Shown: piece after piece, positions 25,616 through 36,822 of the stretch
How the letters are laid out: the number at the start of each line of letters is the position of its first letter
How positions within the stretch are numbered: position 1 is the stretch's first letter
Assembly (NCBI GenBank): GCA_963580455.1
Contig: OY756958.1
Coordinates: 24,812,501 to 24,876,500, forward strand
Direction: 5' to 3'
DNA from: Euonymus europaeus
Taxonomy: Eukaryota > Streptophyta > Magnoliopsida > Celastrales > Celastraceae
DNA: 64,000 nucleotides
Notes under the pieces: generated by a model
Database searches by the model: none
Seen by the model: the letters and a program-made list of their open reading frames with translations, nothing else
What the model was told of the DNA's origin: nothing
Made by a program: the position numbers and the translations under genes

Positions 25616-27483
25616 CTAAAGACGAAGCTCGTTGAGTCCATATCCTCCATCTTCTCCTCCATGATGAAGAGTGGGCTGGTTATGGTGCAGCCGGAATGCA
25701 TACAAATTTGAAGCTCCATTTGCCAGCGCCATTGCTGATTCATAAACTCCTTCATTGTCCACCAAACCATACTGCGGATCCTCATATTTTGCTTCCTAGA
25801 GAAACCAATTTTGTATTTTAAAAAATCTGAATTAATTAGTCGATTTTTACATATACTAATAAACTAATTATTAATAACTTAAACTTGGAACTTCTTACAT
25901 AATTAAGTAGGAGGTTGTTGTTTATTTGCTCTAAGTTTTTGACCTGCAAAAACGAGCTCAGTGGGTATCAATTAATGGAGAAAATAATATTTGAACTAAT
26001 TTTGTTACGAGGTTACAAACCTTCTTCGTGTAGGTCTGGGTCTGTGTTTTGAGTACATTGTACTGCAAACAACCAATATAGATAATTAACATAAATCAAG
26101 AATGCATGTTATATAGCAAGAAATTTTATTTTATTTTATTTTTTAAATAATATAATATAATATAATATAATATTTTTTGATAAAGAAATAATATAATATG
26201 TGTGTGTATATTTCTGGAACTTTGACGGTGCTTAGAGGACAACCCAAGTTTGGAAAACAACAAAACAAGGGCCCTTGATTCCACATATTCATGATAATTT
26301 TGCTCATAAAAAAACCATGGCCCTAGCTACTCAAACTCAAGTGTTTGGTTGCACAGAAAACAGAAAAGTTGTAGCTATATATGTTTTAAGCATTCATACA
26401 GACGTACATACATATATATATGTGTGTGTGTGTGTACATACAAAGTAAATGAGGCTAAAAGAAACATAGCTAGTTAAATCACAACCCAAAAAACTAAATC
26501 CAATTCTTGTTTTTCATTTTTTATAATCTCCTCTCCCTCAGCAATCGAATAATTATGGCAGTCTGGCAGAAACCGCAAAAAAACGAAGGTTCTTGTCAAA
26601 GGATTTAAGGAAGATAGATGGTGTTTCATTCCACAAATCCCAAATTAATTTTTCCTTGCAATAGTTTGTTTGTTTCTCAGGAAGATAGAAGTAATTAACA
26701 AATTCATTGTGAAAAACCCTAATCTTTACAGTTCCACCACAGATTGTTAAGAGTCACAAATGGTTAATGAATCAAAAGAAGAGAAAGAAACACCAACCTT
26801 TCTCTCGCGCACAAGATGCACAGAAGGAGCCATATTTTGTTCAAGATCACTCAGTTGTTGATAGCTTAGACCGTTCAGATCTTCTCCCATTCTGTGCCTG
26901 TAATTGTAAACTCAAAGAACCATAATTATATATTATACCTTCAAAAGCAACGCCATAGAAAAGCAATAAAGCAAGCAGCTTTAACTGAACCTTATTACAT
27001 ACCTGATCTCTCTCCTTAGCCTATTGTTGGTCTCTTTGAGCTTCCTCAAGTTCTCTTGCATTCTCTGGAAAGAAGAAGAAAAAAAACCATCACCAAAAGA
27101 GTTCATGCAAATCTCTCAAATTGAATACTGAGATATATGTATTTACAACCTCATAATGAGTTTTCCACAGATCTATTCCCAAAGCCTTCTGGTACAGATC
27201 ATATACTTTCTTTGTCCTAATCAAACAAAACCCATAAATCAATACTTTTAATAGACTGAGTACCCATCACAGAATGTAAAAACATGTGTGCATACGTTAT
27301 GTTGGGGCTGATGAACTCATGGAATTTTCCAGTACCGGAGAACATGATGAGAGAAACCTTAGCATCACAGAGGACGGTGAGTTCCTGAGCTTTCTTGAAA
27401 ATACCATTTCTTCTCTTTGAGTAGGTGACCTGCCTGTTTGTTGAGTTCTCAATCCTCTTGATCTCAATCTTCCCACGACCCAT
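25616..27483 (-). CDS. TM6: TM6-type (paleoAP3) B-class MADS-box transcription factor
   Basis: Seven exons join in frame with GT..AG ends: 27483-27296, 27216-27150, 27064-27003, 26897-26798, 26062-26021, 25943-25899 and 25795-25616. Their lengths (188, 67, 62, 100, 42, 45 and 180) follow the standard MIKC pattern. The 227-residue product has a MADS domain ([13 protein letters not shown] to about residue 60). A K domain follows, with [18 protein letters not shown] and MGEDLNGLS. The C-terminal region has a PI-derived motif ([10 protein letters not shown]) and ends with the paleoAP3 motif YGLNELRL. These tails separate TM6 from euAP3 (DEF/AP3) proteins. AP3/TM6 proteins work as heterodimers with PISTILLATA at CArG boxes to specify petals and stamens. 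Intron 4 is 735 bp. The gene appears intact. Confidence 0.96.
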
Positions 27484-27648
27484 TTTGTTTGTTTTCCTCG
27501 CAGTTACTAAGCCCTCTCTCTGTCTCTCTTCAGCTAGTGCTTCAAATGATAAGAATCAAAGAGAAGAGTGAGATAAGAAGATGAAGAAATGGAGTCTCTA
27601 AATGGGGAAAGTGAGATAGAAAGTAGATTGTTGTGTAACCAAGAATGT

Positions 27649-27657
27649 TTTTTATAG
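27649..27657 (-). promoter_or_regulatory. TATA box candidate for TM6
   Basis: On the minus strand CTATAAAAA lies about 165 bp upstream of the TM6 ATG. A CT-rich leader (CTCTCTCTG-like, 27505-27530) lies between them. Spacing and sequence fit a plant core promoter. Confidence 0.5.
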
Positions 27658-29535
27658 TGTATTATTGTTGAAGAAAGAAATTAAAGGCTAGAGTAATAGC
27701 AGTAACGTGTGATGCTGTTTTAAAGATGACAATTACATAAAGAACTATTTTGATAACTTGATAAGGACTTCTCTCGAAACACTTCTGAATTATGGGCAAA
27801 AATGCATTAGGGGGTAATAAATAACTGAACTGCTCGAGTTCTAATATTGTACCTAGTGTTCCACTAATCATCTTTTGCTGATCAACCATTAATGTTCAAG
27901 TTTGAGAAGGCAATTTCAGCAAATAGTTCATGGTGTTTCATTTCCTTTTCTTATGCAGATAAGTAATTTATATATTGAGATATCAAACCCTATACTTTAA
28001 AGACTAAACCTTAAATCCTAACTCAAACACGAACGGATATTGGTTTTATAGATAGAAGATAAATACACAGACAAGGGTATACCAATGTGTATATTAATAT
28101 TTTCCCTTAAGTCAGCTCAGTTTCATCATATTACTGTACAAGAGTAATAGCACAGCCGGAAGAGCGTCACAATAAGCAATACACTACTGTGAAACAATAT
28201 TGTTCCAAGAAGGCCTCTGCACTCCACTGTATTGTCCCTTCTCCATCCATAAATGGCAGGGGGGTCACGCAAGAGCTTTTTGTTTGATGGGAGTCCTTGA
28301 TACCGTCTAAAGCTTGTATAAGCTGTTAGGAACAGTGAAATTTTAGTATTACTTTAGCTTCATCCCCTTAAAATGAAACATTTTGGCGTATACTCTGTCA
28401 TTCATATTGTTAGACACTTTCATTTTTTACGCTTTACGAAAGCGTATACTCTATGAAACATACTCTGATACAAACGGATTTTTGGTTTTTGTTTCTGTAA
28501 AAAAGAACCCTCTGCCAGGCTATAGAGCCCAGCATAGACTTGACTTTTAGCCAACTTACGTTTGACACTGGAGACTTGAGAGTGAAGGGCTAATTGGCGT
28601 GGGTTTCAATTCTACCTAGGTTTCCAGCGATCAATGACGCATTTGATCAAACACTTTGAGGTCAATGGGCGATTTGAAAAGTAGCTAGAGATGGGGAGAT
28701 AGACTGACATTTCGAGGCAAAACACTCTGGTGAACCATTGAAAGACCAGCAAGACCTAACATTCATTTCGTTGTACCTACAAACTAGACATGCATGGATA
28801 CATGCTCAATTCCTACTAGACAAGTGATTTTTTTTCAGAGTTGGAAGATCCTAACGTTGTTGTGTAGCTTAGGTAGGTACTCTGTCTCAAGTACTTTGTC
28901 TACTCACGTTTTAAGGCTAAAAATATTAAGCAAATATAGCAAGCAGCTTATGACATGTCACATTATGACCTTACCTTAGACTTAGAGACTATAAACGCTG
29001 CTTTTAGCTCTCATCAAGCTAGCTTTATCACGTCCCCTCTCTTTCTCTTTCTCTCTCTCTGTGTCTCTAAGACAGAAAAGATCGTGAAAGTTGAAGGCTT
29101 TGAACTTTGAAGCTGATGCATAAGTTTTGACCATTTAACCTTCCTTATGGCCAGATATAGACCTAATTGGCTATCTTAAGTGGAAGTTTAACGTCGATCT
29201 ATTTGTAGGGCGAAATCTTATGGATTCATATAATGTTGTAGCTTCAATTCACACAACAATACAATTATATATGGATCGATGTAAATAGATTGCAGTTAGA
29301 CCATCACAAGTTTATAAAAGATAAAAGACAAGAGAAGAATCCAAGTAAATTTAACAAGATAAATTTAAAAAGAAAGGAAAAGTGTAGTTACGATGAGAAA
29401 GATGATCCGAAATAAGAGTTACCATATTAAAATAAATTTCACGACTCACGAGATAATTAGGAATAAAATGAAGCGAGAGACGCTCATCATAGGAATGAAA
29501 AACTCTAGAAAAATATACAGAGTATTCTTATCGAT
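27658..29535. other. TM6 upstream flank and intergenic DNA
   Basis: No gene is supported. It contains MITE family 1 copy 3 (28385-28480) and a CT-rich run near 29040-29065. It ends at the left border of the large Mutator-like element. Confidence 0.55.
28385..28480. mobile_element. MITE family 1, copy 3 (inverted)
   Basis: Read on the minus strand it begins CCGTTTGTATCAGAGTATG and continues with TAGAGTATACGCTTTCGTAA and GTGTCTAACA. This is the same layout as the copies at 12799 and 17427. Confidence 0.65.
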
Positions 29536-31204
29536 AAACTTTAGGGAGATTTACCCATAGGTCCTTAAGTGATACTATTTATTCCGTTAGAGACCTCAAG
29601 CTTTCCAATATTCCATAAAGTCCTTCAAAAATTTGTGGTCAAAATTGCGCTTATTCCACTAAGCCCTAACCATATTTTTTCCCCCCAAAATCAAACGCAG
29701 AGACAAAAAACCGTAACGATCATCGAACTCGACTTCGACTACAACGGAGAAGAAGTCGCAACAGTAGAATCATTGTAGAGCTAGTACTCGCGGTATGATT
29801 CCGAACTCGTTTCAACTTTCTTGTCTCCAAAACTTGTTTTAGATTTCATGTCTCCAAAACTCGTTTTAGTCAAACTTGAAATCCTCTGAATCGGAGTTCA
29901 TTTTCTGGGCGTGATATGCTATGAAGATCTTGATGCTGTTGTGGATCAATTTCGTTTTTGTTTTTTAAAAATGTTTCTTATATTTCTGATTTGTTCTGCC
30001 TTGGTACGCTGGATTGCATGTATTATACACGACCATTAGTTTAATAGCTGCTTCTGTGATTTGTACACTGCATTCCATTTGAGACAATTAAATTCCCTCT
30101 GAACCACATTGATTACCTCTGAATAATCTAGTTCTAGTTTGAAACAATTAGATTTCCTCTGAAAAATGTAATTTCCTCTGAATCTATTACATTTCCATTT
30201 GAAATAATGAGATTTCATGTGAATCAAGATTCACAGGAAATGGATAGAGATTCTTAATCTTAATAGTATTTTGGGACTTACTATCCTATGAATCTTTGAA
30301 TGAAACAAATTAGGCAAAACGAAGAACTAAAAACACACATTTTAGAGATTTAAGAACTGAAATTATATTCTGTTTAATCCATAGGGTTTCAGATATTAGA
30401 TGTAACTCTAATTTCAATTTATGGGACTTAATATGCTGATTATTGTTCATTTGTATCATGAATTTGAGATATCCTCCTTCTAATCAATGTGACTGTAATT
30501 TTAGCTTCTAACTAACAATTTCCTCTGAATAAATTGATGAAGTTTGGTAATTATTATTTGTTGTTTATTATTTCAATTTAAATTAGTTTCAATTTATTAA
30601 CTTTTTGTACTGATTATGCATTTTCCAGAATCAAGTTATAATTTCATCTGAATTCATATGATTTACTCTGAATCTATACATTTACCTTTGAATCATATGG
30701 ATTTCCTCTGAAACTATAAGATTACCTCTAAATCAGCTAGTAGAACTATAAAGCAAGCATAAATTTCCTCTGAAATATGTCAATTACTCTGAAACCATTA
30801 AATTTGCTCTGAATCATTGTGATTTGTTTTAAACCATGTGAATTCCTCTGAAATCAATAGTTTTTCACTATAAACAATTATATTTCCTCTAAAGTCTGAA
30901 CCATGTAAAATTCCTCTAAAACATAAGGATTTCCTCTGAAACAGTTAGAATCAATCTGAATCTGGATGATTACCTTTGAATGAGATAGATATCCTCTGAA
31001 ACATATTGATTTCCTCTGAATCACCACTGAATCATAAAATTTTGTGGATAACTCTGAATAAATTACTATTATAAATTTGTGGATTTCCTCTAAATAAATT
31101 GCTATTATAATATCCTCATGAATGTTTTTTTATGACTAACTCTGAAATTGTATTATGTTTTTTTTTGCATGTTATACTGCAGGCAAAATTTGACAGAAAA
31201 TATA

Positions 31205-34200
31205 ATGGCAAAAACAAGAGGTAATTTATTCCAAAATCGTAATACATCTTTGATCATTAATGAGACTTATGCTGCCGTATCTTGTTTTAATTCACAGCTG
31301 TCAAGAACATCCCAAAAAAATCAAGGAAAACATCAAGGGAGCAAAGGGAGAAAGGGAACTATACAGTACAATTCCGCTCCAACATTGGTGCAGTTAGGAC
31401 ATTACTGACAAGCCTTGAGCTGAAGGATGCTCACAAAACGTTGCTCAAGAAGACTCCATTCTGGAATTTGATGAAACATTTCATAGGGAAACAACCAGAC
31501 ATTAAGATAAGGAAATCAGATGACGCGACATTGGATATAATCCGCACCTACGATGCAGCAAATGATGCTTTTGTTATCGGAAGAAGCAATTTGAAGCTAA
31601 ATGAGAACGATGTAACTCTGATTTTTGGTGTTTGTTCAGGAGATAAAGAAATTAGTTTGGCTTACAAAAGGAGACCAAATTCAGAATTCGTAAACAGACG
31701 ATTCGCTGACACCAAACTAATCAGAGGTGGACATATAAGGAGAGAAATTGATAAAATCATAGAAAGCGACATTGGGAAAGAAATTATGGATGTGGTTCGT
31801 CTGATAGTACTCTATTTGTGTCAATCTCTTTTCTTCCCAATAAATGGAAACACTGTTGGATGGGGCTTCATGGAGTACATTGAAGATTTGGAAGGAATGA
31901 CAGATTACAATTGGTCAAAAGCCATACTGAACAACCTGATGGAATCAATCAGGAAGCACACACACAATCCTGTAAACGTCACTGGTTGTGTGACACTACT
32001 ATTGGTAAGCAATGCTATTAAACTTTACTATCTACTACTCAATTACAATTATCAAAATTCTTACAATGATTTTTTCCACTTTTCAGTATTGGTTTTGTGA
32101 GCACACCACCACAATAACACCATCGCATCAAGGACAATTCCCAAGGTTCCTAAAATGGGACCTTAATTTCTTTAACAAGAACTTCAAGAGGGAAATCCTG
32201 GATAAACTGAAGAGAGATGAGGTAAAATTTATCTCACTACTCACATACAATATTGTTTTATGATTTCAATAGATTCTCTTTGTTTAAGTAAGATTTTATT
32301 TTAATCATTAACAATTTCCTCTGTTTAAACCAGATTTCCTCTGAATGATACATATTTCATACACTCTAGCTAACTACTTAATTAATCATTCAAGTTATTA
32401 AAGGTGACCTTGTGCCAACTGAGGAAGAGAAGCCACATTTTGAAGACGCACAACAACAAGAAATAAATGAAGAAAAAGGCTCAAGTGAAGAATCAAGAAA
32501 CAATAGTGACAATGAAAATTCAGAAGAAGAAATAAATGAGGTGAAACACTCAGACACAGCTGTCAGTTCCAGCAGGACAATGAGTGACATTGAAGGAGCA
32601 GATGAGTATCAATCATCATTCAATAATGATGGTGAAAGCTACAGAATCACAGTTCGTCCAAATGTCGACAATGAGAATGTTATCATTGATCAAGTGAGTA
32701 ACATGAAGAATATGAACAAGAGCAATGAAGATCAGCTGATGCTTAATTCTGATGATCATACCACATTCATTGATGTGCCAATAGTAGTGAGCACTGAATT
32801 ACAGCCAGACATAAACAATGAGCAAACTGCAAAAGAGAAAGAGGACATCGATGCAATAAACAGAGAAGCTGAAAATACCAGAGAAAGGGTTAAAACCTTG
32901 GAGAAGGAAATAGAGGAATACCAAGCACAGATTCTGAAACTAAAAGAAGAAAACAATGATCTAGTGAACCAGCTGGAGGAAAAGGTCGCAGAACTAGCAG
33001 AAAGAAATGGCAACAACGAGCAAAATGCAAAAAATAAAGATGTCATTGATGCACTTGAAAAAGAACCGGAAATTACAAGAGAAAGGTTTGAAATCATGGA
33101 GAAGGAAATGAAGGGATACCAAACTCAAATTCTGAATCTACAAGAAAACAACAGTGACCTAATAGAACAGCTGGAAGAAAAGATTGCAGCACTGGCAGAA
33201 ATAAATGACAGTAATGTGAAGATTCATGCAAAAAGGGAAAAAACTAAGGAGAAAAAGAAGAAGTTAAAAGCAGAATTAGAAGAATCAAGAGACGATAACG
33301 AAACTCTGAAAATGAAGTTGGAATCAGAAAAGGAGAAAAATAGAAAGTTGAAGGCTGAATTAGCAGCTATGACAGAATCTCCTCCTAAAAAAGAAGAAGC
33401 AACAACAACAAAGGAGGAACTGCATAATCAATCTCCATAACCAAGGGCAAGAACTCGAACACTTGTGAGAAATATAAAAACAAGATCAAGAGTAGGGACT
33501 GAAGATCCTGACTTTGAATATGATCTGAAAAAGAAAAAGAATGAAGGAAGGCAAAAAGGGAAGAAACGAATGTTGAAGGATGGAGATGAAGATGAGGACA
33601 AAATCATTGATGTTGATGATTTCGTCCCAAATCCTGCAAATGTTGCCAAGAAGAGAAAGACAACAGTACTCGAAACAGCTATTGAAGGTGACATTGTTCC
33701 AGTTGTTCTAGATGATAATGCTGCAAAATTGCTCAAAGAAATCGAAGAAAAGACAGGAACGGGGTAATGACACTGAATTTGATATATAGCCATTTAAGTT
33801 TTCATTCGTATAGAATTGCAATTAACTACATTTTTTTTAAATGCAGTGCAATAATCTGGTCAGATATCACAGTAGTAACGCTCCACGACATCAATATGCT
33901 GAGGACAAACGACGAGTTTACAAACAGTGTATGGCAATTTCCTCTGAATCCCATGATTTCCTCTAAATCAAATAATTCCCTCCTACTCATATAATTTATA
34001 CTGAATATTATAAGTTTATATGGTTCTTATGAACAATAATTTTAATAAACATAGTAATTTATTTTTGAGATCATATTTTCCTCTGAATCCCATGATTTCC
34101 TCTGAATCCCATGATTTCCTCTGAATCCAATGATTTCCTTTGAATCCAAAAATTCCTCTGAATCCAAAAATTCCACTGAATCTTAAAAGTTCTCTGATTT

Positions 34201-35092
34201 TTATGACACATATTAATAATCATACTATTTTATTTTCAGATAATTGATGGATATGCCCAGATCTTAACACAAAAGCATAAAGCAGCCCCCGAATTTTCAC
34301 TGTTCAGCAACGGCACGCCACTAGTTATTACAAGTTCAGTTATGGTTAGTATGTAATTACTGTTTCTTATTTGATTTTATTGCTTGTATAATAACAACTA
34401 ATTCACATATATATGATTTGATAAAAGGAATACCTGAGGATGAAAGATGATAAATTCTTGAAAGTGTTTGTGGAACCCAAATTGAGGGAAGACGTGGACG
34501 CTGATAACAGCTTAATCATACCATTACATTCCAGCGGACGCAAAAACTCAGGAAGCCATTGGACACTACTTGTACTAGACCGCGGAGAAGAAATTTGGCG
34601 ACATTATAATTCAATTCTGCCAAGGAACAAAAATAGCAGAGACCCATATAGAAAGGATGCACAAGCAATGGTGAGATGATTAAATAATGTTGCTATATCA
34701 TTAAACCCTACTATTATCTATTTTAAACTTATAATATGAACTGCTTATGCATCTGTAGGTTGATTACTACAATACATTATGGGATTCAACAAAAAGCAAA
34801 AAAAAGAAATTACCTCTGCGAACAATGTGGGAAACACCACAACAGCCTGCATCATCGTAAGTATATTAGTCAAACATTTTAAACAATAACATATAGGCTG
34901 TAAATTATAATACTAATCAATTTCTAAACTGAATTATGCAGAGTTGACTGTGGCACAATCTGCTGCTTAATCATGAAGTGTATTTTCAAAGGCGAAGATA
35001 TCCCAACAAGGGTGACTCCTACAGCATTAAGCACTCAAAGAGCCAAAATTGTGCATGAATTCATGTTGGAAGGTGGAAGAGCATGGATATGA
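31205..35092 (+). pseudogene. Transposon Ulp1-like (C48 peptidase) gene with coiled coil
   Basis: Nine exons can be drawn with GT..AG ends: 31205-31220, 31298-32004, 32087-32221, 32404-33763, 33847-33928, 34240-34344, 34428-34670, 34759-34856 and 34942-35092. The N-terminal domain (FRSNIGAVRTLL, TLLKKTPFWNL, LIFGVCSG) resembles the conserved domain preceding plant transposon Ulp1 modules. The middle is an acidic E/K/N-rich coiled coil (KLKEENNDLVNQLEEKVAEL). The C-terminus is a C48 protease: GSHWTLLVL supplies His, DCGTIC supplies Cys, and the usual YDS Asp position reads HYNS. Two defects are visible: an in-frame TAA at 33438-33440, and a junction between exons 3 and 4 that does not keep phase with the best acceptor. 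Function of the family in transposons is unresolved; a role in transposition or silencing evasion is possible. Confidence 0.85.
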
Positions 35093-35462
35093 TAAAGTTT
35101 TAACCAAATTCATGATGACATATAATTTTGGGGTTGAGTATCTGAATGGTTGAATAGAACTCATTTTGTGGATTTAAACATTTTCAATAAGTCGAATCAT
35201 ACATTACTACTATTTTGTAATGATACCTTACAGGGATGCTATTACTTTACATATGTTGACATGGTATTAGTTCAGTAATTCTATTAATACTCTAGAATTT
35301 ATTACAAATCCTCTGTCAATCACATATATCATTTGAATTTGCAAAAAAATTCTGGAATTGATAGGAATCCTCTGTATTTAATAGAAATACTCTGAATTTA
35401 TTACAAATCCTCTGGATTACATATAAATCCTCTGAATTTCATATAAATCCTCTGAAATATGC

Positions 35463-36320
35463 ACTACCAACCTAAACCCTAAACCCTAAACGGGCTCGAA
35501 TATCGGATTAAGATGTTGTAACCTAAACCCTAAAACTAAAACCCCAAACCCTAAGTGTTAAACCCCAAGGGGAACGGATTCCCTAAACCCTAACGGGCTC
35601 GTGTATCGGATTACGATGCTGTAACCTAAACCCTAAGTGTTAAACCCCAAGGGGAACGGATTCGCTAAACCCTAACGGGCTCGTATATCGGATTACGATA
35701 CCGTAACCTAAACCCTAAAATCTAAACCCTAAACCCTAAAATCTAAACCCCAAGGGGAACGGAATCGCTAAACCCTAACGGACTCGTATATCGGATTACG
35801 ATGCCGTAACCTAAACCCTAAAACTAAAACCCTAAACCCTAAAACTAAAACCCTAAACCCTAAAATCTAAACCCTAAACCCTAAATCTAAACCCTAAACC
35901 CTAAAATCTAAACCCCAAGGGAACGGATTCGCTAAACCCTAACGGGCTCGTATATCGGATTACGATGCCGTAACTAAAACCATAAACCCTAAAATCTAAA
36001 CCCTAAACCCTAAAATCTAAACCCCAAGGGGAACGGATTCGCTAAACCCTAATGGGCTCGTATATCGGATTACCATGTTGTAACCTAAATCCTAAGTGTT
36101 AAACCCCAAGGGGAACGGATTCGCTAAACCCTAACGGGCTCTTATATCGGATTACCATAAAATCTAAATCCTATATAACCTAAACCCTAAACCCTATTTA
36201 ACATATAAACCGTAAACCATAGAATCCTAACAGGTTCATGTATCAGATTTCCTTGTTGTAACTAAAAACATAAATGTTAAACCCTACAAGAAATGAATTC
36301 ACTAAACTGTAATAGACTTG
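35463..36320. repeat. Telomere-like (CCCTAAA) composite tandem array
   Basis: Runs of CCTAAACCCTAAA alternate with a conserved spacer, in fragments CCCCAAGGGGAACGGATTCG, CTAAACCCTAACGGGCTCGT and ATATCGGATTACGATGCCGT. The spacer core starts near 35491, 35594, 35676, 35779, 35943, 36053, 36135 and 36231 (degenerate), giving about eight units of 82-164 bp. The array lies between the convergent 3' ends of the Ulp1 and MURA genes. CCCTAAA is the canonical plant telomere repeat, but the conserved spacer shows that this is an amplified composite unit, not simple telomere DNA. Confidence 0.9.
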
Positions 36321-36822
36321 TGTAATGGATTTATCCTCTGGATTTCTTATAAATCCCATGAACTCTTTGAAGTTGTAATTTTATAATTATCCTCTGTTTT
36401 TTTCTTTTTTTTCGAAACCTCAAGATTTCATAGAAACTTTTGAATTAGAATTTTTTAACATGATGAATTCTGTAATACTGTTATGTATAAAATTCCTATA
36501 GAATTTTTAAAAATCATTTGTAATTCACACAAATAATTTGTACTTGACAGAAATCCTCTGGATTGCACAAAAATCCTCTGAAATATGTAGCTCCAGCCCA
36601 AATGGCATGTCAATGACTTCTACATACACAAATAATAAAAATTGAAATAATTAGCATTTAAATCAGTAAACATCAACATTCCACACAAAAAATTACCTTA
36701 AAAATGATAAAATCATGTAAGAAAAATGTGAAATTACAAATATCCTCTGAAACATAAACAGATCCAATTCATATCCAGAACAATAGTTCACAGTTCTTGA
36801 AAATTAAAGCTAAAAAAATGAG

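Noticed and set aside
32756..33097. 113-codon minus-strand frame in the MULE
   Set aside because: Antisense shadow of the coiled-coil part of the Ulp1-type protein (Ser/Phe-rich mirror of Glu/Lys codons).
35463..36320. True chromosome end or fusion scar
   Set aside because: The CCCTAAA runs are short and alternate with a conserved spacer inside an otherwise continuous transposon, so a telomere or fusion point is unlikely.
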